Program-made: the position numbers and the translations under genes | Notes under the pieces: model-generated | The model's input: the letters and a program-made list of their open reading frames with translations, nothing else | Told to the model about the DNA's origin: nothing | Database searches by the model: none | Assembly (NCBI GenBank): GCA_945889325.1 | Contig: CAMDBH010000014.1 | Coordinates: 1 to 58,226 of the forward strand | Direction: 5' to 3' | DNA length: 58,226 bases | Source of the DNA: Klebsiella pneumoniae | GTDB taxonomy: Bacteria > Myxococcota_A > UBA9042 | Shown here: piece by piece, positions 52,603 through 58,226 of the stretch | Layout: every line of letters begins with the position of its first letter | Numbering within the stretch: position 1 is the stretch's first letter

Positions 52603-53448
52603 GTGAAGTTGGAACGATACGCAGTACTGGTTATATTACTTACGCTTTTTGCTGCCAATACCGCTGATGCCGCCAAATGCAGCCATGCCATGGTGCAGTG
52701 CTCGCGCAAAGACGGCGTTGAAACATTCGCCAACCTCAAGCAAATGTGGGAGGAACGCAAATCTGTCGCTTGGATCCGCAAGAATTGCAACATAAGCGAT
52801 CGCATACCCTCCGGTTGTGATTGGCAAAGCGGCCCAGCTGCCGACAGCGACAGAGGACAACCAAGGGGGAATGGCAGCATAAGCGCAAGCAATGCAGGCA
52901 GTTCTGAAGTCATCAGCGACAAAGAACCGGCCGCGCAGCCAGCGCCCGTGAACCGCGACGCCCATGGCAAATTGGGGCCGACGCCAGCGCCCGTTCGCGA
53001 CGCACCTTCGGCCGCTGCTGCGAAAGAAACACTGCCAGATGACGGTATTTTTGCACAGGAAATAGCGCTCGCAGCCGCGCGCTACAAGCTGCCGCCGCAT
53101 CTGATCCGCGCCGTCATGACCGTCGAATCAGGCGGCAATCCGCTGGCGGTGTCTAACAAAAATGCCCATGGTGTCATGCAACTGCTGCCGGCGACCGCGC
53201 AGGCGCTCGGGGTGGAGGACATCAACGATGTCGGGCAAAACATTTTGGGTGGTGCGCGGTTCTTGCGCGTACTCGCCAATAAGTTTGAGGGCGATCTGGT
53301 CAAGGTTTTATCGGGTTATCACGCCGGTTCGATGCGCGTAATGGGACGAGATGCAACGCCTTTTGCGGCAACGGACGACTATGTTCGCAAGGTGTTGCGC
53401 ACCTATTACCAACTGCGCGATCAAGCGGCCAAACGCGGTGGCGAGTGA
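52603..53448 (+). CDS. Lytic transglycosylase (SLT domain)
   Basis: A 281-residue exported peptidoglycan lyase. The signal peptide 'LERYAVLVILLTLFAANTAD' is cut near 'ADA-AKC'. A four-Cys N-terminal segment (about residues 25-72) and a disordered Pro/Ala/Ser linker (75-145) precede a C-terminal SLT domain. This carries 'IRAVMTVESGGNPLAVS' with catalytic Glu176, 'AHGVMQLLPATAQALGV', 'ILGGARFLRVLANKF' and 'VLSGYHAG'. The GTG at 52603 has GGAG 7 nt upstream and lies just after a consensus promoter; the longer open frame upstream is non-coding. It should cleave glycan strands with 1,6-anhydro product formation. Confidence 0.9.
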   Translation: MKLERYAVLVILLTLFAANTADAAKCSHAMVQCSRKDGVETFANLKQMWEERKSVAWIRKNCNISDRIPSGCDWQSGPAADSDRGQPRGNGSISASNAGSSEVISDKEPAAQPAPVNRDAHGKLGPTPAPVRDAPSAAAAKETLPDDGIFAQEIALAAARYKLPPHLIRAVMTVESGGNPLAVSNKNAHGVMQLLPATAQALGVEDINDVGQNILGGARFLRVLANKFEGDLVKVLSGYHAGSMRVMGRDATPFAATDDYVRKVLRTYYQLRDQAAKRGGE

Positions 53449-53619
53449 TCGCGGGCCGTGCAAAACGCCGCGCCGTGTAGGTTATTGAAAAGACGCACTT
53501 CTTTTTTGGCAAAATCGGCCAAAATCGACTGGCGCAAAAACCGCATTTTTGTACTAGGCACAAAGGCTTGGCTGTGGTGAGATAGCAGCGGGCGCGTACC
53601 GCGCATCCACAGCAGCACA

Positions 53620-56600
53620 ATGGCCAGAACGCACGCTCAGCAAGCGTCGTCCGCGTTGAAAAGCCCCGCCAGCCGGCGGTGGCTCTGTGCAATTTTCACA
53701 TTATTTTTGGCTAGTTGTGGCGCACACCTGCTGGCCGACGGCGCCAGTTGCGCAACCGACAGTGAGTGCAACCACGGGCTTTGCAGCGGCAGCGTCGCTT
53801 GGCAACAACCCGCCTTGTGCCAAGACCCCAACGCCGATCGCGACGGCGACGGTCTGAGTGAGCGGGCGGAACGCACGTTTGGGACCAATCCGCTGGACGG
53901 CGACAGCGATGGCGATTTGCTCAAAGATGCCGCGGAGATCGGCAGCGAAGGCGCCCAACCACGCGATAGCGACGGCGACGGCAAAATCGACGCACTCGAA
54001 AGCAACACAAAAGACGGCGATCGCGATTGTCTTGTAGACGCGTTTGATCCCAAAGATACCACTGCCGCGACAAGCGCTGAACTGGCCGTTTTTGCATGTC
54101 AATTGGGGGTTTGCAAGGGCCACGCCAAAGGAGCTGTGTGCAGCGCCGATCTGGTGGTCAGCTGTCAGAGCGACGGCACGGTGCCGTTCCAAGCTGGCAA
54201 AGAAGCCACCTGCGACGGTCTGGACAACGACTGCGATGGCCTAACAGATGAGGAATTGGCTGGAAAGGCGGGTTCGGGCTGCGGCGACAAGGGCGTGTGC
54301 AATGGCGCAGATACGTCGGTGTGCAGCGGCGGCAAGTGGGTGTGCAACCTCGGCAACTTGGGCACCTATGAAACGACTGAGAAAAAGTGCGACGGCCTGG
54401 ACAACGACTGCGACGGCGTAACCGACAACGCGGGCATTTGCGACGACGGCTTGGCTTGCTCAGACGACAGTTGCGGCGGGGCAAAAGGCTGTCAAAACAT
54501 TCCCAACGACGCCAAATGCAGCGATGGCAACGCCTGCACCAACGATGTTTGTGAGGGCAACGGCTGCCGCACGCAGGTCCGCGTCGGCGGTTTTTGTGAC
54601 GACGGCTTGATTTGCACGATCGGCGAAACTTGCAAGGGTGGCAGTTGCGTCGGCGGTTCGGCAGTGATTTGCAACGACGGCAATCAGTGTACGTTGGAAA
54701 GCTGTGATGCCATGCTGGGTTGCTTGCCGGTCAATTTGCCAAAGGGCAGCGCGTGCCAGCCAAGTGACGCGTGCGGCCAAGCCGGTGAATGCGACAAAAG
54801 TGTTTGCATCACCACAAGTTTTGTTGGGTGCGACGACGGCAACCCGTGCACGACCGATTCCTGCAATTCAAACAGCGGCTTTTGTGAACACACGGCCGTG
54901 GTCGGCGCTTGCAACGACAGCAACCCGTGCACGGAAAACGATCAATGCCAAGGCAAGTTGTGCGTCGGCAAGCCACTGCAGACTTGCTGCAAACAGGATG
55001 CCGATTGCCTCGACGGATCGCCGTGCACGATCGACATTTGCGTCAGCGGCCAGTGTGAGAACGATGTCGTACCGGCCAACGGCTTGGCTTGCGAGGATGG
55101 CAACAAGTGCACAAAAGTTGAAACCTGTGTTTTTGGCAGTTGCGCTGCGACATTGCTCGACAAATGTGCCGACGACAACCCGTGTACTTTGGATTTGTGC
55201 GATCCAATAGCCGGTTGTCAACACCAGTCGCTGGCCAATGGCGTCGGCTGCGACGATGGCGATGTCTGCAACGGCATCGCCGTGTGTGCCAGCGGCGCCT
55301 GCGTTTTGGGCGCTAAGATCGACTGCAAGGATTCTAACCCATGCACCGCAGATAGCTGCGATAAAATCAAGGGTTGTGTCTTTACCTTCGCCAAGGGCGA
55401 CTGCAACGATTTGGACGCCTGCACCAGCAAAGACACCTGTGTCGCAGGCTCGTGCATCGGCGCGGCGCTGAAGTGCGACGACAACAACACTTGCACCGTC
55501 GATTCTTGCGAAAGTGACAAAGGTTGCAGCTACATCCCTAGCCCCGGTGGGTGCGACGACGGCAACTCGTGCACCGCTACCGATAGTTGCAAGAATGGCA
55601 CTTGCAGCGGCACGGCAAGCGATTGCGACGACAAAAATTCATGCACCATCGATAGTTGTGCGCCGACAAAAGGTTGCATCCACAACAGCACGGTGTTTGA
55701 AGGCACGGGATGCAGCGACAACAACGCTTGCACGTTGGGCGATCTCTGCAAAGTCGGCGCCTGCGTTGGCGGCAGCGCGATCAGCTGCGATGACAAAAAT
55801 GTATGTACCACAGATAGTTGCGACACTGTGACGGGCATTTGCAAGCACGGCTTCAACAACGCGGCGTGCGATACGGGCACCGGCTGCACCGACAACGCGA
55901 CCTGCAGCGGCGGCAGTTGCAAGGGCGTTGAAAAAGCAAACTGCTGTAAATTCAATGCTGACTGCAACGACGGCAACCCTTGCAGCATCGACGTGTGCGA
56001 CAAGGTCAAGACCCCGGGCACTTGCGGCTACACGTCGATCGAAAGCGGCGCGTGCGATGACGGAAATGCCTGTACAACCGCCGATGTCTGCGCCAAGGGC
56101 GCTTGTGGCGGCAGCGGCCAATTGGCTTGCGACGATGGCAAGCCTTGCACCGCCGACTACTGCGTGGCTGCGACCGGCTGCCAACATTTGGTTTTGGTTA
56201 CTGGCACTTGCTCAGACGGCGAGCCTTGCAACGGCACGGAGACGTGTTCGGCCACGGGCTGCAGCGCTGGCTTGAAAATGGATTGCGACGACAGCAATGC
56301 CTGCACCAAGGACAGTTGCGAACCAGGAAAAGGCTGCAAAAATGAGATCTTAACCGGCACACCGTGCAGCGACGGCTCCAGTTGCACCTCCGGCGATATC
56401 TGCGACAACAAGGCGACATGCAAAGGTATTGTTGCGCCAGGCGAAGGATGTTGCACCAAGAACGCGGACTGTGCCGACAGTTTTGGCTGCACGGCCGACA
56501 TTTGCGACGTTGTTTTAGGCACTTGTAGTCACCCTGCCCTGACCTGTGGCACCGCGACGGCCTGCAAAGTGGCGTATTGCAGTGAGGGCGCGTGTACGTC

Positions 56601-57108
56601 GGTGCCGCTGTGCCAACCCACTGCGATGTTTACAGAAAGTTTTGAAACGGTGGTGCCCGGCTGGAATTTTGCCGCGGTCGAACCCGCGCCAACGGCTGGG
56701 TTTGGCTGGCAAATCGCCAAGGATGCCGTAGCCGTCACGGGCACGCAGACCTTGCACGTCGGTCTGGGCAACGGCACGTACACGGCGCAACTGCCGGAGA
56801 TCGGGCTGCAACCGGGCAATTATACAGTTAAAATCGCGGCCCGCATCGACGTGGACGGCACGGATTGCAGCCAAGGTGCGCTGTCGATCCTGCTCAACGG
56901 CGTGCCGTTAGAAGAGTCGCTGTGCACCAGTGCGACGAGTTTTGCCACCCTGCAGCGGACGTTCACGCTGGTTGAGGGTAGCAAGATCGCGCGTTTGACG
57001 ATTAAATTCCAAGCAAATTCAAAGGCCCCTGCAGCGGCGCGCGGCGCATGGCTCGATGTCGTGCAAGTCATCGCCCAACCCGCCGACGCCGTGTGCGTCT
57101 GTCAGTAG
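53620..57108 (+). CDS. Giant Cys-rich repeat lipoprotein
   Basis: A 1,162-residue predicted lipoprotein: signal 'RRWLCAIFTLFLASCGAHLL' with lipobox Cys33. Residues 70-145 hold calcium-binding type-3 repeats such as 'DRDGDGLSERAERTFGTNPL' and 'DSDGDGKIDALE'. Two MopE-type metal-binding repeats 'CDGLDNDCDGLTDEE' and 'CDGLDNDCDGVTDNAGICDD' follow (about 199-275). About 700 residues of 'CDDGNPCTTDSC'-type repeats come next. The C-terminal 150 residues ('AMFTESFETVVPGWNFA') look like a beta-sandwich, carbohydrate- or MAM-like domain. Such proteins are exported surface proteins in this bacterial group. The ATG is the first in frame and gives a fitting signal. It is followed by a second small Cys-rich lipoprotein gene. 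Confidence 0.88.
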   Translation: MARTHAQQASSALKSPASRRWLCAIFTLFLASCGAHLLADGASCATDSECNHGLCSGSVAWQQPALCQDPNADRDGDGLSERAERTFGTNPLDGDSDGDLLKDAAEIGSEGAQPRDSDGDGKIDALESNTKDGDRDCLVDAFDPKDTTAATSAELAVFACQLGVCKGHAKGAVCSADLVVSCQSDGTVPFQAGKEATCDGLDNDCDGLTDEELAGKAGSGCGDKGVCNGADTSVCSGGKWVCNLGNLGTYETTEKKCDGLDNDCDGVTDNAGICDDGLACSDDSCGGAKGCQNIPNDAKCSDGNACTNDVCEGNGCRTQVRVGGFCDDGLICTIGETCKGGSCVGGSAVICNDGNQCTLESCDAMLGCLPVNLPKGSACQPSDACGQAGECDKSVCITTSFVGCDDGNPCTTDSCNSNSGFCEHTAVVGACNDSNPCTENDQCQGKLCVGKPLQTCCKQDADCLDGSPCTIDICVSGQCENDVVPANGLACEDGNKCTKVETCVFGSCAATLLDKCADDNPCTLDLCDPIAGCQHQSLANGVGCDDGDVCNGIAVCASGACVLGAKIDCKDSNPCTADSCDKIKGCVFTFAKGDCNDLDACTSKDTCVAGSCIGAALKCDDNNTCTVDSCESDKGCSYIPSPGGCDDGNSCTATDSCKNGTCSGTASDCDDKNSCTIDSCAPTKGCIHNSTVFEGTGCSDNNACTLGDLCKVGACVGGSAISCDDKNVCTTDSCDTVTGICKHGFNNAACDTGTGCTDNATCSGGSCKGVEKANCCKFNADCNDGNPCSIDVCDKVKTPGTCGYTSIESGACDDGNACTTADVCAKGACGGSGQLACDDGKPCTADYCVAATGCQHLVLVTGTCSDGEPCNGTETCSATGCSAGLKMDCDDSNACTKDSCEPGKGCKNEILTGTPCSDGSSCTSGDICDNKATCKGIVAPGEGCCTKNADCADSFGCTADICDVVLGTCSHPALTCGTATACKVAYCSEGACTSVPLCQPTAMFTESFETVVPGWNFAAVEPAPTAGFGWQIAKDAVAVTGTQTLHVGLGNGTYTAQLPEIGLQPGNYTVKIAARIDVDGTDCSQGALSILLNGVPLEESLCTSATSFATLQRTFTLVEGSKIARLTIKFQANSKAPAAARGAWLDVVQVIAQPADAVCVCQ

Positions 57109-57150
57109 GGCGTGCCGGTTTTTGATAGTTCCCTATTTTTCGGAGGTTCC

Positions 57151-57597
57151 ATGCGGTTTTGTGCGATTGTGGCTTTGTTCATCGCTTGCGTGAGTTGTCA
57201 GGCCAATACGACTGCGCCATTGGGCGACTCCAATTGCCTCAAATCTGCAAATATCAGCAATCCCGTCGGGCACTTACATGGTGCTGAGTGCACGGCCGAC
57301 GCCGATTGCAAATACGGGGTGTGCAAAAAGCCGGCGTATCAGACAGGCGCCGACAAGACTTTCGGCGTTTGCACCAAAGACTGTTCGTGCGGTGCCGGAT
57401 CAGAGTGTTCCAAGGACGACGACGCCACCCAGGGCTTGCATTTCAGTTGCATCAAGGCGCCCAGCGGCGCCGGTTCGGAATGCGGCATTCAGTGCACAAG
57501 CACAGCCGATTGCAGCAAAATCAACCCGAAATTGAAGGTTTGCGCGTCCTCTTCCACCTTTTTCCAGAGCGCGCAAAAAATCTGCACCATCCAATGA
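57151..57597 (+). CDS. Small Cys-rich lipoprotein
   Basis: A 148-residue predicted lipoprotein with signal 'MRFCAIVALFIACVSCQAN' (lipobox Cys16) and 16-17 cysteines in the mature part, spaced as in 'CTADADCKYGVCKK' and 'CTKDCSCGAGSECSKDDDA'. These repeats resemble those in the preceding giant lipoprotein and suggest a partner or shared surface location. The ATG at 57151 has GGAGG upstream and is preferred over 57112. It is followed by a 13-bp hairpin and T-run. Confidence 0.8.
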   Translation: MRFCAIVALFIACVSCQANTTAPLGDSNCLKSANISNPVGHLHGAECTADADCKYGVCKKPAYQTGADKTFGVCTKDCSCGAGSECSKDDDATQGLHFSCIKAPSGAGSECGIQCTSTADCSKINPKLKVCASSSTFFQSAQKICTIQ

Positions 57598-57601
57598 AGG
57601 G

Positions 57602-57637
57602 GGTGCGTAAAAATAGGATTTTTACGCACCAAGTTTT
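57602..57637 (+). terminator. Rho-independent-type terminator
   Basis: GGTGCGTAAAAAT (57602-57614) pairs perfectly with ATTTTTACGCACC (57618-57630) around AGG, followed by AAGTTTTT. It lies 5 bases after the stop of the small lipoprotein. The stem core resembles the hairpin at 36149-36182. Confidence 0.65.
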
Positions 57638-57849
57638 TGTTAGCTGGGTCGCAAGTTCGCGCTTTTCAAGCGACTCACCGCTCCGATTGGTTTTTGAAAA
57701 GGCGGAATTTGGGTCCAGATCGTTATCTATTTTGATCCCCGAAATCGCCAGTTGGCAATCGCCAGAAAAAGAATTCCTTGCGCGCCAACTGCTTATCTGT
57801 TACGCTGCCTGTTACGGCGCTATTTTTGCTCCGGTGAGACACGCCCAAG

Positions 57850-58226
57850 GTGGACCCTGCCCCTGCTAGTCACGGTGATTCCGTAATAACCGCCGTGGTT
57901 TTTCTGATTGTCGCGCTCGCGTCGGCCTTCGTTTTTGCCGGCACCGAGACAGCAATAACCAGTATGGGCGAGTTGCGCCTGCGTCGCTTGCTCGACGAGG
58001 GCCGCGGTCCGCGCAAGTGGTTGGAATTGTGGCAGCGCGACCCCTCGGCTGTGCTCACGACGCTGCTCGCCGGCAATACGCTGGCGAACATCTTGGCTTC
58101 TTCCATCACGACTTCACTCACGCTCGAATTGGCGCACCGCCACGGCCTGCCAGCGTCGTGGCTCGATGGCGTACTCGCGCTGGCGATTGGCGTTTTGACC
58201 TTGGTCATCCTGATCGGCGGCGAGAT
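57850..58226 (+). CDS. CNNM/CorC (DUF21) transporter-like protein, partial
   Basis: An open frame that runs off the right edge, so only the first 125 residues or so are visible. After 'VDPAPASHG' comes a hydrophobic helix 'VVFLIVALASAFVFAGTETA', then 'ITSMGELRLRRLLDEGRGP', 'LTTLLAGNTLANILASSITT' and further hydrophobic segments. This is the standard N-terminal DUF21 domain of the CNNM/CorC/HlyC family of Mg2+ or Co2+ efflux-associated membrane proteins; CBS and CorC_HlyC domains would be expected beyond the window. The GTG at 57850 is the best available start, but its ribosome site is weak, so the start is uncertain. Transcribed independently of the Cys-rich genes. Confidence 0.82.
   Translation, partial: MDPAPASHGDSVITAVVFLIVALASAFVFAGTETAITSMGELRLRRLLDEGRGPRKWLELWQRDPSAVLTTLLAGNTLANILASSITTSLTLELAHRHGLPASWLDGVLALAIGVLTLVILIGGE

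Noticed and set aside
53421..53618. A 65-codon minus-strand frame between the transglycosylase and giant lipoprotein genes
   Set aside because: Short, without a ribosome site, and no homology I can name; possibly a decayed fragment but not supportable.
54480..56500. Periodic Cys-codon DNA repeats as a possible CRISPR or tandem DNA array
   Set aside because: The periodicity is at protein level (about 40-residue Cys repeats) with diverged DNA, and the frame is fully open.

Overview
The window reads as chromosomal DNA of a Gram-negative bacterium of the Myxococcota / former Deltaproteobacteria type. This is inferred from gene style, not from a database match: very large cysteine-rich lipoproteins built from 'CDDGNPCT'-type repeats, a Ser/Thr kinase with an N-terminal zinc ribbon, many TPR proteins, a TolB-like propeller protein, PEGA and lamin-tail surface proteins, and a short 'MLDGFIIEQIRRRE' protein. 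By eye GC is a little under 60%. Genes are dense on both strands. I see no phage, insertion sequence or CRISPR array, so this is mostly core genome with a lineage-specific surface layer.

Layout. 264-1132: two small domain proteins (GyrI-like, cupin). 1308-13871: a 3,535-residue TPR protein followed closely by argC and argB. 14672-17851: leuB and a fused isopropylmalate isomerase in the unusual small-then-large order. 17942-29926: a long collinear run of a TPR lipoprotein-like/secreted protein, guanine deaminase, PBP2, RodA, a TMTC-like glycosyltransferase, an HD phosphohydrolase, and an AlgI/AlgJ-type O-acetylation pair. This run couples cell-wall elongation with surface polymer modification. 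30089-34682: TolB-like protein and the membrane Ser/Thr kinase. 34788-37372: phosphoesterase (minus), Bcp peroxiredoxin, and an unknown protein, with repeat-rich gaps. 37594-41963 (minus): Cys-rich somatomedin-B-like lipoprotein, TatD, TcdA. 42342-44741: metK, rplM-rpsI, tRNA-Met. 44949-48839: lamin-tail lipoprotein (minus), PEGA protein, TrmN6 and a 64-residue protein. 48847-52248 (minus): sugar oxidoreductase/acyltransferase fusion, aminotransferase, ClpP. 52603-58226: lytic transglycosylase, a 1,162-residue Cys-rich lipoprotein, a small Cys-rich lipoprotein, and the start of a CNNM/CorC-type transporter.

The most unusual items are: (1) a PBP2 whose extracytoplasmic pedestal carries a nine-cysteine zinc-ribbon insertion; (2) strong over-representation of the palindrome GCGATCGC (about 29 by eye); (3) a 150-nt leader of nested hairpins before the 64-residue protein; (4) an in-frame duplicated phosphoesterase tail differing only by synonymous changes; (5) the LeuD-LeuC fusion; (6) a tandemly duplicated tRNA 3' end plus terminator; (7) symmetric REP-like elements sharing a GGGGTCAGGT core; and (8) bacterial somatomedin-B-like domains.
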